From: Puniceicoccaceae bacterium
GTDB lineage: Bacteria > Verrucomicrobiota > Verrucomicrobiia > Opitutales > Opitutaceae
Reading direction: 5' to 3'
DNA: 40,959 nucleotides
NCBI GenBank assembly: GCA_007695295.1
Contig: REEB01000155.1
Span: forward strand, 1-40,959
Within the stretch, counting starts at the first letter, position 1. Every line of letters begins with the position of its first letter. The translations under genes were made by a program, and so were the position numbers. Below are positions 32,240-40,402 of the stretch, one piece after another. Under the pieces are notes generated by a model. It was not told where the DNA came from and ran no database searches. It was given only the letters and a program-made list of their open reading frames with translations.

Positions 32240-33043
32240 CTATTTTGACATGACGTTGGTCACGTAGCTGCGCAGGCCGACGATGGCTTGGGAGTGGATT
32301 TGGCAGATCCGGGATTCGGTCAGCCCGAAAACGGCCGCGATCTCGGCCAGGCGCATGCCTTCGAAGTAATACATGGCCAAGACTTTGCGCGGCATCTCCG
32401 GAAGCTGCTGGATGCGGGCGGCGACGAGCCGGGTGAGCTCCTCCTTCTCCATCTTGGCGGTCACGGGCACGAGGGTGTCGTCGGGGATGACTTCGTAGAG
32501 ATCGGTGGCCTCCCCCTCGTCCCCGCCGGGGCAATGGTCGAGGGGAAGGAAGGTCACGGGACGGACCTCCTCCATCAGGCTCTGGTATTCGCGCTCGCTG
32601 AGATTCATTTCCGTACGGATTTCGTCCTCGGTGGCGGGTCGACCGAGGCGTTGTTCCAGATCATCGACGGTTTTGCGCAGTTTCTTAAAGTTGGTCCGGG
32701 CATTGCGGGGCATCCAGTCCATGCGGCGCAGTTCGTCGAGAATGGCTCCGCGGATGCGCATGGCGGCGTAGGAGCCGAAGGACTTTTTCTGCTTGGGATC
32801 GTATTTCTTCAGCGCGGAGATCAATCCGGTGATGCCCACGCTGTGGAGATCGTCCTCGTCGATGTGCGGGGGCAGGTTGATTTTGATCCGGGTGACGATC
32901 GATCGCACCAGCGGGAGGTATTTATGAAACAGCTCCGGATGCTCTTCGAGAGGGCTGCGGGTGGCGGCTTCGTAGGTCTTCCATGCTTTTTCGGTGCCCC
33001 GCGCATCCTTTTGCGAGGTTTCTTTGGCTAGTGTCTGGCTCAT
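32240..33043 (-). CDS. fliA: FliA/WhiG-type RNA polymerase sigma factor
   Basis: A 267-residue sigma factor of the sigma-28 group. Region 2 includes LVRSIVTRIKINLPPHIDEDDLHSVG, GLISALKKYD and FGSYAAMRIRGAILDELRRMDWMPR. Region 3 follows (DLEQRLGRPATEDEI). Region 4 has VLAMYYFEGMRLAEIAAVFGLTESRICQIHSQA with the -35 recognition helix. It would direct late flagellar genes, so its own position in the operon means stator and filament expression can be timed together. No anti-sigma FlgM gene is visible. Confidence 0.94.
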   Translation of the reverse strand: MSQTLAKETSQKDARGTEKAWKTYEAATRSPLEEHPELFHKYLPLVRSIVTRIKINLPPHIDEDDLHSVGITGLISALKKYDPKQKKSFGSYAAMRIRGAILDELRRMDWMPRNARTNFKKLRKTVDDLEQRLGRPATEDEIRTEMNLSEREYQSLMEEVRPVTFLPLDHCPGGDEGEATDLYEVIPDDTLVPVTAKMEKEELTRLVAARIQQLPEMPRKVLAMYYFEGMRLAEIAAVFGLTESRICQIHSQAIVGLRSYVTNVMSK

Positions 33044-33046
33044 AGG

Positions 33047-33316
33047 TTAGATGGATTGAATGGGCTCCTGGGCGGTCTTGGGTTGGGGCTCGGAAGATGG
33101 CTCGTCCGGCCCGGCGGTGGTGCTGCTGCGATCGGCGCGTGCCGCGCGCAGGTGACGCACGCAGAGCTGACCGAACCAGCGGAAAAGGAGGGCCCCGGCC
33201 AGGCATGCGAGGCAGGCCTGGATGAGGACCTTGAGGGGGTCGTTCCCCGCGGCCAGGCCGGCTAGAAAGCTGAGGGCGAAGCCGCTGAAACCGCCGAGAA
33301 GAATGATGAACTTCAT
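33047..33316 (-). CDS. small membrane protein between flhF and fliA
   Basis: An 89-residue protein with two hydrophobic segments (about 3-20 and 31-47), a basic stretch RHLRAARADR and a Ser/Pro-rich acidic C-terminus. I do not recognise a family. It lies 3 bases from the fliA start and 9 bases from the flhF stop, so it is part of the flagellar operon. A role in motor assembly is possible but unsupported. Confidence 0.65.
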   Translation of the reverse strand: MKFIILLGGFSGFALSFLAGLAAGNDPLKVLIQACLACLAGALLFRWFGQLCVRHLRAARADRSSTTAGPDEPSSEPQPKTAQEPIQSI

Positions 33317-33325
33317 GGCGGTGGA

Positions 33326-34537
33326 TCAGCCGTGACGGGCGCGGCGGGCGCGCTCGGCGGGCGGCATGGCAAAATGGATGGCGGTTTCCGGCAGGGTGCG
33401 CTGGAGGAGGAGGCTGAAGATGCCTTCCTCATAGTCATCGGCCAGATTCGGGCCGATGCTGCCGAAGAGGGGTGGCAACCCCCCGGTGAGGAGGAATTTC
33501 CAGAGCTTGCCGGGATTGCGAACTTCATCGAGGTGGGTGAAGACCGCATGGGTGGCTTCCATCCGGCGGCCGAAGGCATAGGCGTCGCCGATCATCTCGG
33601 CTTCGTAGCCGGCGTGGATAACGAGGATGCGGCTGTCCACTCCGAGGCTGCAGAGCAGGTCGAGCAGCTCGGTCTCCTCGGAGCCGCGGGAGGCGGCCGG
33701 GCAACCCGGCAGGTCGACAAAGAGGGCGTCCCCACCGGACCAGCGGCGGACTTCACGGGTGGTGCGAAGCAAATCCACCCCCAGCACCTCGCAGAAAACC
33801 TCCAGGCCGTCGGTCGGGTTGGGCTGGCCGCCGTCGAGCTTGGCCACCGAGGGCCGGCGGCCGTGCAGAAACACTTCACGGGCGAGGGCCTTGCAAAGAG
33901 CGGTGGTTTTCCCGACGCCGGGAGTGCCGATGAAGGCGCGGCGGGGAGCGAGCTCCAACGCTTCGGGAGCGGGGTTCTGGCGGCGGAGCCAGTCGCAGAC
34001 CAGGGCCAACAACTCCTGCACGGGGAGCTTCTCCCAATCCTGGACGCGGTTGTCGGTGCGGATGCGCTCGATGAGAAAGCGGTCGAATCCGCACGCCTCG
34101 AGCAGGGCGAGGGCACGGCCGGCGCCGAGGATTTCTGCACGGGCGCGGGTCGGCAGAGGCGTCGCAGTGGCGGAGACGGTCGCTTCCGCTTCGTCGGGGG
34201 CGGAGGCGTCCTCCTCCATGGCGGGTGCAGGGGCGGCGGCGGGTTTCCGGGAGTGGACCGCGGGCTGGCCCTCATCATTGGCGGAGGCGGGCGTGGGCGT
34301 GGCCGCAGGAGTCGCCTCCGGGGCGACTTCGATGACCACTTCCAGCTTCGGCTTGCGAAAGAATCCTCCCAAACCACCACTCTGCACTTGGCGCACCGCC
34401 ACCACCCGGGCCCGGGTGCCAAAGCGCTTCTGAAGAATGGTCACCGCCTCTTGGGCCGACTCCACCACGAGGCGATAGCGGGCGGGGGCGGGAGTGGAAA
34501 CGGGGGCGGCGTTCGGTTTGGCGGTGGCGGTGCTCAT
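33326..34537 (-). CDS. flhF: FlhF-like SRP-family GTPase, degenerate motifs
   Basis: A 403-residue protein. The N-terminal B domain (about 20-70, YRLVVESAQEAVTILQKRFG) is FlhF-like, followed by an Ala/Pro-rich linker (75-130), an N domain (135-195) and a G domain (200-375). The P-loop GTPGVGKTT (204-212) is intact. Other GTPase motifs are altered: DLPGCPA (275-281) replaces DTAGR, THLDE (334-338) replaces TKLDE, and the usual DTYRIGA stretch reads LDGGQPN. FlhF normally places the flagellum and recruits FliF. Here GTP hydrolysis may be reduced or lost. It lies between flhA (41 bases) and the small membrane gene (9 bases). Confidence 0.85.
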   Translation of the reverse strand: MSTATAKPNAAPVSTPAPARYRLVVESAQEAVTILQKRFGTRARVVAVRQVQSGGLGGFFRKPKLEVVIEVAPEATPAATPTPASANDEGQPAVHSRKPAAAPAPAMEEDASAPDEAEATVSATATPLPTRARAEILGAGRALALLEACGFDRFLIERIRTDNRVQDWEKLPVQELLALVCDWLRRQNPAPEALELAPRRAFIGTPGVGKTTALCKALAREVFLHGRRPSVAKLDGGQPNPTDGLEVFCEVLGVDLLRTTREVRRWSGGDALFVDLPGCPAASRGSEETELLDLLCSLGVDSRILVIHAGYEAEMIGDAYAFGRRMEATHAVFTHLDEVRNPGKLWKFLLTGGLPPLFGSIGPNLADDYEEGIFSLLLQRTLPETAIHFAMPPAERARRARHG

Positions 34538-34578
34538 GTCGATCGGATGTCAGGGATGGGTGGCGGGGGTGATAAAAT

Positions 34579-36738
34579 TCAGGAAACGGCGGCCAACTCC
34601 GCGGGGGCGGGACGGACCGATGGCTGCGGTAGAAGAATAATGGATACGGTTTGAATGTCGGTGCGGGCCGGCAGTTCCTGGAAGCTGAGCACGGTCAGCT
34701 TGGGCAGGGAGGGCTCAAAGAAGCGCTTGAAGGGCAGGCGGATCTCGGCCGAGACGACCAGGATGGGGGCCAAGCCTTCCTCCATCATCGCGGGGATGCG
34801 CTGGCCAAGCTCCTTGAGCAGGTACTCGGCGGTGGCCGGATCGAGGCTGAGGGTGCACTCGGTGGGGGTGCGCTGCACCTTGCCGGCGAGAATCTGCTCC
34901 AGCTTCGGATCAAGGGTGAGGGCCTTGATCATGCCGGGTTCACTCTCGAGGGCGGTGACGAAGAACTCGCCCAGGCGCCGGCGGACCTGCTCGGAAAGGT
35001 CGTCGGGATTTTTCGAGAGCGGGGCGAAGTCCGCCACGGCTTCAAGAATGAGGGTGAGGTTGCGGATGGGGATGCCCTCTTTGAGCAGGTTCTGCAGCAC
35101 CCGCTGGATGATGCCGATGCTGACGAGATCCGGCAGCAGCTCGGAGACGAGCGTGGGATGCTTCTGTTTGACGTGGTCGAGAAGTTGCTGGGTGTCCTGG
35201 CGACCGATGAGGTGATGAGCGACCTGCTTGAGCGTTTCGGAAAGGTGGGTGACGAGGACGGAGGAGGGATCGACGATCGAATAGCCGTTGATCTCGGCGG
35301 TCTTTTTCTCCTCGTCAGCGATCCAGACCGCGGGGATGCCAAAGACCGGTTCGACGGTGGGCACGCCCTTGAGCTGCACCTGGCTGCCGCCGACATTCAT
35401 GGCCAGCCAGCGACGGGGCACGAGTTTGCCGCGGGCGACTTCCTTGTTGCGGAGCAGCAAACGGTATTCGTTGGAGTCCAGCTCCATATTGTCGCGCACC
35501 GCGATCGGGGGCACGACCAGGCCGAGCTCGCGGGCGAGATTTTTGCGCACCCCGGTGACACGCTCGAGCAGGTCGCCGCCCTGGGAGCGGTCGGCCAAGC
35601 CGAGGAGATTGAAGCCGATCTCAAGGGCGAAGAGATCCACCTCGATGAGTTTCTCCAGTTCGGCGGTGGGGGAAGCCGCGGGCGCTTCGCCGGCGGCAGG
35701 CGCTCCGGTGGCAGGCTTGGCGGTCTCTTCGGAGTCCTCCTCGGGATCGTCTCCGCGAAGCCGGGCGGACCGCCTCAGCACCAGCGCCACCAGACCCACA
35801 ATGGCCGCAATGGTCAGGAACGGCGTCGCCGGCATCCCGGGGATGAGCGCGAAAAGGAAGAGCATCACGGCCAGCACGCCGATGGCGCGGGGATAGGCGG
35901 TCACCTGCCGGGTGATGTGGCTGCCGAGGTTTTCCTTTTCGTTTGTCCGGGTGACGAGGATACCGGCGGAAAGCGAGATAATGAGCGCGGGAATCTGGGA
36001 AACCAGACCATCGCCGATCGAGAGCAAAGTGAACTTCTGCATCGCCCCGGCCACCGGCAGGCCCATCTGCAGAACGCCGATCGCGATGCCACCAACCACG
36101 TTGATCATCGTAATAAGGAGACCGGCCATGGCATCGCCGCGGACGAATTTGCTCGCACCATCCATGGCACCGTAGAAATCGGCTTCCTTCTGGATTTTCT
36201 GGCGGCGGGAGGTGGCGGCCGCTTCGTCGATGATGCCGGCGTTCAGCTCCGCATCGATGGCCATCTGCTTGCCGGGCATGGCATCGAGGGTGAAACGCGC
36301 CGCGACCTCCGCGATGCGGCCCGCACCCTTGGTGATGACAATGAAGTTGATCAACACCAGGATCAGAAAAACGACCGCGCCGACCACGTAGTTCTGCCGC
36401 ACGACAAAGGAACCGAAGGCCTCAATGACGTTGCCGGCATACCCATCGAGCAGGATGAGCCGGGTGGAGGCGACGTTGAGGCCGAGACGAAAGAGCGTCA
36501 GCCCGAGCAGGATGGTCGGAAAGGCGGAAAACTCGGGGGGATATTTGACATAGACGATGACCAGCAGCACGAGCAGGGAGAGGCCGATGCTGGTGGCCAG
36601 GAGCAGATCGAGGCCCACCGCCGGCAGGGGCATGACGAGCAGGAGAACCGTGCCGAAAAGACCGAAGACGATCAGCAGGTCACCGCGTTTGAAGCGCGCC
36701 AGCCGGTCGAGCAGGGTGTTGTTTTCCGCGGCCATCAT
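34579..36738 (-). CDS. flhA: flagellar export gate protein FlhA
   Basis: A 719-residue core component of the type III export gate. About eight transmembrane helices lie in residues 20-325, with the FHIPEP-family loop containing VVRQNYVVGAVVFLILVLINFIVI and AARFTLDAMPGKQMAIDAELNAG. A variable linker (about 325-365, acidic and Ala/Pro-rich) leads to the cytoplasmic domain, which includes RDNMELDSNEYRLLLRN and ILQPSV-like C-terminal strands. It binds export chaperones and FlhB. The start overlaps the flhB stop by 4 bp. Confidence 0.96.
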   Translation of the reverse strand: MMAAENNTLLDRLARFKRGDLLIVFGLFGTVLLLVMPLPAVGLDLLLATSIGLSLLVLLVIVYVKYPPEFSAFPTILLGLTLFRLGLNVASTRLILLDGYAGNVIEAFGSFVVRQNYVVGAVVFLILVLINFIVITKGAGRIAEVAARFTLDAMPGKQMAIDAELNAGIIDEAAATSRRQKIQKEADFYGAMDGASKFVRGDAMAGLLITMINVVGGIAIGVLQMGLPVAGAMQKFTLLSIGDGLVSQIPALIISLSAGILVTRTNEKENLGSHITRQVTAYPRAIGVLAVMLFLFALIPGMPATPFLTIAAIVGLVALVLRRSARLRGDDPEEDSEETAKPATGAPAAGEAPAASPTAELEKLIEVDLFALEIGFNLLGLADRSQGGDLLERVTGVRKNLARELGLVVPPIAVRDNMELDSNEYRLLLRNKEVARGKLVPRRWLAMNVGGSQVQLKGVPTVEPVFGIPAVWIADEEKKTAEINGYSIVDPSSVLVTHLSETLKQVAHHLIGRQDTQQLLDHVKQKHPTLVSELLPDLVSIGIIQRVLQNLLKEGIPIRNLTLILEAVADFAPLSKNPDDLSEQVRRRLGEFFVTALESEPGMIKALTLDPKLEQILAGKVQRTPTECTLSLDPATAEYLLKELGQRIPAMMEEGLAPILVVSAEIRLPFKRFFEPSLPKLTVLSFQELPARTDIQTVSIILLPQPSVRPAPAELAAVS

Positions 36739-37841
36739 GCCTGTCTCTCAGCAAGGCGGCGGGCCCGCAGCCGGTGAAAGTAGTAACGGTGGGTGCGGTA
36801 GACAAAGGCGAGGATCTCCGCGACCGCCTGGTAAAGCTGCGCGGGAATTTCCTTCCGCACCCGGCCGTATTTGTAGAGCATGCGGGCGAGCGGCCGGTTT
36901 TCGACCATCGGCACCCCGTGGCGGCGCGCGAGTTCCTTGATCCGCTGCGCGAAAAGGTTTTCACCGCGGGCGAGCACGACCGGCGCCCGATCCACGCCCT
37001 GCTCGTATTTCAGGGCGACGGCGAAGTGGGTCGGGTTGGTCACGACCACATCGGCGGTCGGCACGGCCGAAAGCATCTGCTTGACCAGCAGCCGCCGGGC
37101 CATGGCCCGTTGGGCACTCTTGACATGCGGATCACCCTCGGCGTTTTTCCGCTCCCGCTTGACCTCATCCCGGGTCATCCGCAGGTCCTTGCGCGTTTTC
37201 TGCTTCTGGTAGAAGTAACTGATGGCGGCAATGACCGCGGTGGCCAGCAGCACCCGCACCAGCACGTAGAGAGCTGTATCCAAAATAAAGTTACCGACGT
37301 GCCGGATGTCGACCGCACTGTGGAAAATCGGATCCTGCATGACCCGCCGCAGCGCCAGCAGGAGTATGCCCACCACCGCGATCAGCTTGAGCAGGTCGAT
37401 GCCAAAGCGCACCAGCACATCCGCGGAGACGAGGCGCTTGAAGCCGCTGGCCGGATTCATCTTTTCCCACTTCACCTCCAATGCCTTCGGCGAAAGCTGA
37501 AAGCCGCTCTGCAAGCCACCCGAGACGACCCCGGCAACGACTGCAGCCAAGGTGATGGGCATGACCAGTTGCATGACCTCACCAATGCCAAAGCGTGTCC
37601 ACATCCCGAGGCTGTCGCGGTTGACCTCGAACTCGGCCAGGCTGCCGAGGATCATTTGACCGATCTCCCCCACCCGCATGCCGATGGTGGGGCCGGCGAA
37701 GAGCAGGACGAGAAAACCCGCGCCCAGTCCGAAGGCAACCTGGATCTCCGGGCTCTTGGCGAACTGCCCTTCCTCGAAGGCGTCCTTGATCCGTTTTTCC
37801 GTGGGTTCCTCGGTCTTGGAGGCTTTGTCTTGATCGGCCAT
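36735..37841 (-). CDS. flhB: flagellar export switch protein FlhB
   Basis: A 368-residue export component that switches substrate specificity from rod/hook to filament. Four transmembrane helices lie at about 32-55, 88-112, 145-165 and 185-210. The cytoplasmic domain carries the autocleavage motif NPTH at 269-272 (VVVTNPTHFAVALKYE). The final 90 residues are the FlhB-C part with PLARMLYKYGRVRKEIP. The stop overlaps the flhA start by 4 bp and its start lies 1 base from the fliR stop. Confidence 0.96.
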   Translation of the reverse strand: MADQDKASKTEEPTEKRIKDAFEEGQFAKSPEIQVAFGLGAGFLVLLFAGPTIGMRVGEIGQMILGSLAEFEVNRDSLGMWTRFGIGEVMQLVMPITLAAVVAGVVSGGLQSGFQLSPKALEVKWEKMNPASGFKRLVSADVLVRFGIDLLKLIAVVGILLLALRRVMQDPIFHSAVDIRHVGNFILDTALYVLVRVLLATAVIAAISYFYQKQKTRKDLRMTRDEVKRERKNAEGDPHVKSAQRAMARRLLVKQMLSAVPTADVVVTNPTHFAVALKYEQGVDRAPVVLARGENLFAQRIKELARRHGVPMVENRPLARMLYKYGRVRKEIPAQLYQAVAEILAFVYRTHRYYFHRLRARRLAERQA

Positions 37842-37842
37842 T

Positions 37843-38604
37843 TCAGTTGCCCCGCAGGATCATGAAACGAAGGGTCAGCTCGGGGGTGCGGTTCACCATG
37901 AGCACGAGGTACTGGGAGATGAGCCCGACGGAAAGCGCCAGAAAGGTGAATCCGGCGAGGATGCGGGCCGGCAGGCTGAGGAGAAACACGTTCATCCGGG
38001 GCACGACCCGCCCGAGAAAGGCGAAGAGCAGATTGACGAGGAAATTCACCGCCACCAACGGTGCGGCCATCAACACGCCGATGCGGAAGATCGAGGCGCT
38101 GTGGCCCACGATCGCGGTCAAGGCCTCCGGATTGCTTTCACCGACGCCGGGAGGCAGGAGGGTGAAGCTTTGGATGAAGGCCAGCAGCACCGAATAGTGG
38201 GCGCCGCTCATCAGCACCAGCACACCGAGGTAGAAGAGCAGCGTGGAGAGGGGGCCGCCGCCGGCGCCGGCGCTGGGATTGAACTCCGGGCTTGGCATCA
38301 TCCCGACCTCAACGGTGATGAGGTGACTGGCGAAACCCAAGGTGATGAAGATCAATTGCACCGCCAAGCCCATGGAAAGCCCCACGGCCAACTCCTTGGC
38401 CATCATCGCGACGAGGGCGCCGGCGGTGTTGGGGATGGCCACTTCACCCAGAAACGGCGCCGCCATCACCGCCACGGCCATGGCCAGAAAAATCCGCACC
38501 ATCACCGGGACTCCCTTCTGCCCGAGAAAGGGCATGAGCAGAAAGAGCCCGAGAGCGCGGTTTCCGGCCAGCAGCCAGGCAATGAGATCGGCGGGGTCGG
38601 GCAT
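37843..38604 (-). CDS. fliR: flagellar export protein FliR
   Basis: A 253-residue membrane protein of the export gate with about six helices (9-25, 37-55, 70-95, 130-150, 175-200, 210-235). The family segment FLRAGA-like N-terminus reads LLMPFLGQKGVPVMVRIFLA, followed by ELAVGLSMGLAVQLIFITLG. It assembles with FliP and FliQ into the channel. Its start is 1 base from the fliQ stop. Confidence 0.94.
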   Translation of the reverse strand: MPDPADLIAWLLAGNRALGLFLLMPFLGQKGVPVMVRIFLAMAVAVMAAPFLGEVAIPNTAGALVAMMAKELAVGLSMGLAVQLIFITLGFASHLITVEVGMMPSPEFNPSAGAGGGPLSTLLFYLGVLVLMSGAHYSVLLAFIQSFTLLPPGVGESNPEALTAIVGHSASIFRIGVLMAAPLVAVNFLVNLLFAFLGRVVPRMNVFLLSLPARILAGFTFLALSVGLISQYLVLMVNRTPELTLRFMILRGN

Positions 38605-38605
38605 C

Positions 38606-38875
38606 TTAGCGGGCCATTTCGGGCAGTCGCTGGATCAGGCCGATGGCGAAATACATTAACGAGGTCATCATCCAATGCCCGGCCACCAGCAGCACCATGC
38701 CGACCGCGAACAGCTTCGGGACAAACGACAGCGTCTGCTCCTGAAGACTGGTCACCGCCTGCAGCATGCTGACCAAAAGGCCAACCGCGATCGCGGTTAT
38801 CAGTATCGGACTTACCAATACAAGAGCGTGGGTGACGGCCTCACGGAAGAGTTCAACGGCAATTTCCAGATTCAT
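38606..38875 (-). CDS. fliQ: flagellar export protein FliQ
   Basis: An 89-residue protein with two transmembrane helices (about 15-37 and 50-75) joined by the family loop LQAVTSLQEQTLSFVPKL. FliQ packs around the FliP ring in the export gate. I chose the ATG at 38875, which gives the normal family length; an open frame extends further upstream into fliP. It overlaps the fliP stop by 4 bp. Confidence 0.94.
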   Translation of the reverse strand: MNLEIAVELFREAVTHALVLVSPILITAIAVGLLVSMLQAVTSLQEQTLSFVPKLFAVGMVLLVAGHWMMTSLMYFAIGLIQRLPEMAR

Positions 38876-39615
38876 ATGACAAAGCTCTCCACGAGCGACT
38901 TGATGACCAGGCTCCACCCGTCCACGAGGACGAAAAGCAGAAGTTTGAAAGGCAGCGAGATTACCACCGGCGGCATCATCATCATGCCCATCGACATGAG
39001 CGTGGTGGCGACGAGGAAATCGATGATGATGAAAGGCAGGAAGATGAGGAACCCCATCTGAAAAGCCGTCCGCAGCTCACTCATGATGAAGGCCGGCACG
39101 ACCACGCGCATGGGCAGGGCTTCGGCCCGGGTCGGCCCGCTGCCGGAGAGCTGGAGGAAAAACTCGAGGTCGGAGGTGCGGGTCTGCGCGAGCATGAACT
39201 TGCGCAGCGGTTCCGCTCCCTGGTTGAGCGCGTCCATCGAGGTCATCTCCTGATTGAAATAGGGCTGGACGGCCTCGGCGTTGATCTGGCTGAAGGTCGG
39301 CCCCATGATGAAGAAGGTCAGGATCAGGGCCATGCCAACGATGATTTGGTTCGAGGGCGCCTGGTGGACACCGATGGCGGTGCGGATAAAGCCGAGCACA
39401 ATCACGATCCGCGTGAAGCTGGTCATGAGGATCACCACCGAAGGCCCCAGCGTGAGCAGGGTCATGATCAGCACCAGTTGGATGGCCGTTCCGAGGTCGC
39501 CGCCCTCCTCGCCAATGTTGACACTGACCTCGAGCCCAGCGGATTGGCCGAGTGCCGGCGCCGCCAGTCCAAAAAGGACCGGCATCGCGAGCAAGAACCT
39601 GCACACCGCCTTCAT
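38872..39615 (-). CDS. fliP: flagellar export protein FliP
   Basis: A 247-residue membrane protein that forms the core ring of the export gate. A signal-like N-terminus (residues 3-22, RFLLAMPVLFGLAAPALG) is followed by four helices. Conserved parts are TLLTLGPSVVILMTSFTRIVIVLG, RTAIGVHQAPSNQIIVGMAL and the C-terminal ELRTAFQMGFLIFLPFIIID with MGMMMMPPVVISLPFKLLLF. The ATG at 39615 gives the signal peptide; upstream frame is not family-like. It overlaps the fliO stop by 4 bp. Confidence 0.95.
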   Translation of the reverse strand: MKAVCRFLLAMPVLFGLAAPALGQSAGLEVSVNIGEEGGDLGTAIQLVLIMTLLTLGPSVVILMTSFTRIVIVLGFIRTAIGVHQAPSNQIIVGMALILTFFIMGPTFSQINAEAVQPYFNQEMTSMDALNQGAEPLRKFMLAQTRTSDLEFFLQLSGSGPTRAEALPMRVVVPAFIMSELRTAFQMGFLIFLPFIIIDFLVATTLMSMGMMMMPPVVISLPFKLLLFVLVDGWSLVIKSLVESFVI

Positions 39616-40145
39616 CGCCCCAGCACCGCGGCAAGCGGTTCTTCGCGAGTCGAGGGGCGGACTTCCTCGAACGAGGTGCTCTCGTTGAGGGCGCAAAGGT
39701 AGTCGATGCGACCCGGCACCACGCCGAGCAGGACTTTCTGCCCGTCATAGTCCACTACAAGCAGGAACTGGCGGTTGCCCAGCATGCGGGTCTCGGTCAC
39801 GTGCAGGCGACCTTCGCTCTTGTCGAAGGCGCGCTTGAAGCCGCCGCGGCGCACCAGGTGCCACACCACCACACCCAAGCCGGCCAGGATGATGAAGTAG
39901 CCGATGATCGGAAAAACCAGGCCAAGCAGGCCCGGACCGGCGGGGGCGGCGAGCGCCCCTCCGGGCGTCGGCCGCGGGTAAATCACTCCGCCGGCAACAC
40001 CTTCGGGTGCAGCCGCCAGAGCCTCAGCGGGCGCGGGTGCGGTCGCGGTGTCCGTGTCCAGCAAGGTTTCCGCCACCAGGGGAGGCACGGCTGAAGCCAA
40101 AACCAGCAGAACCGAAAACCGGCCGATCCTCATCATGGACTTCAT
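39612..40145 (-). CDS. fliO: flagellar assembly protein FliO
   Basis: A 177-residue protein. An N-terminal signal-like segment (about 8-25) and an Ala/Pro-rich periplasmic stretch precede the single transmembrane helix (about 75-95, IIGYFIILAGLGVVVWHL). The cytoplasmic part (LHVTETRMLGNRQFLLVVDYDGQKVLLGV) matches the FliO domain, which helps stabilise FliP during assembly. It overlaps fliP and fliN by 4 bp each. An ATG four codons in is an alternative start. Confidence 0.88.
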   Translation of the reverse strand: MKSMMRIGRFSVLLVLASAVPPLVAETLLDTDTATAPAPAEALAAAPEGVAGGVIYPRPTPGGALAAPAGPGLLGLVFPIIGYFIILAGLGVVVWHLVRRGGFKRAFDKSEGRLHVTETRMLGNRQFLLVVDYDGQKVLLGVVPGRIDYLCALNESTSFEEVRPSTREEPLAAVLGR

Positions 40146-40402
40146 TTCTGCTTTCCCGCCAACTCGGTGATTTTGATGCCGAAATGGTCCTCGACCACCA
40201 CGACTTCTCCGTAAGCGATCAGCTTGTCATTAACGTAAAGGCCCACCGGATCCTTGGCTTCCTGGTTGAGCTGGATGACGGACCCGGAGGACAGCTCCAG
40301 AATCTCTTTCATCGGCAGGTGGCAGGAGCCGAGCTGCACCGTTAGGCGCACTTTCACATCGAGCAAGAGCCCGAGATCCTTGGTTTCGGTATCCACAATC
40401 AT
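40142..40402 (-). CDS. fliN: flagellar C-ring switch protein FliN
   Basis: An 86-residue protein consisting almost only of the SpoA/FliN domain: LLLDVKVRLTVQLGSCHLPMKEIL, then SGSVIQLNQ, VGLYVNDKLIAYGEVVVVEDHFGIKIT. FliN forms the lower part of the C-ring, acting in switching and export. It lacks the extended N-terminal region of some FliN proteins. It overlaps fliM and fliO by 4 bp each. Confidence 0.95.
   Translation of the reverse strand: MIVDTETKDLGLLLDVKVRLTVQLGSCHLPMKEILELSSGSVIQLNQEAKDPVGLYVNDKLIAYGEVVVVEDHFGIKITELAGKQK

Noticed and set aside
34651-36777. 708-codon open frame on the plus strand opposite flhA
   Set aside because: flhA on the other strand is unmistakable, and this frame gives a His/Asp/Gly/Gln-rich product without domains.
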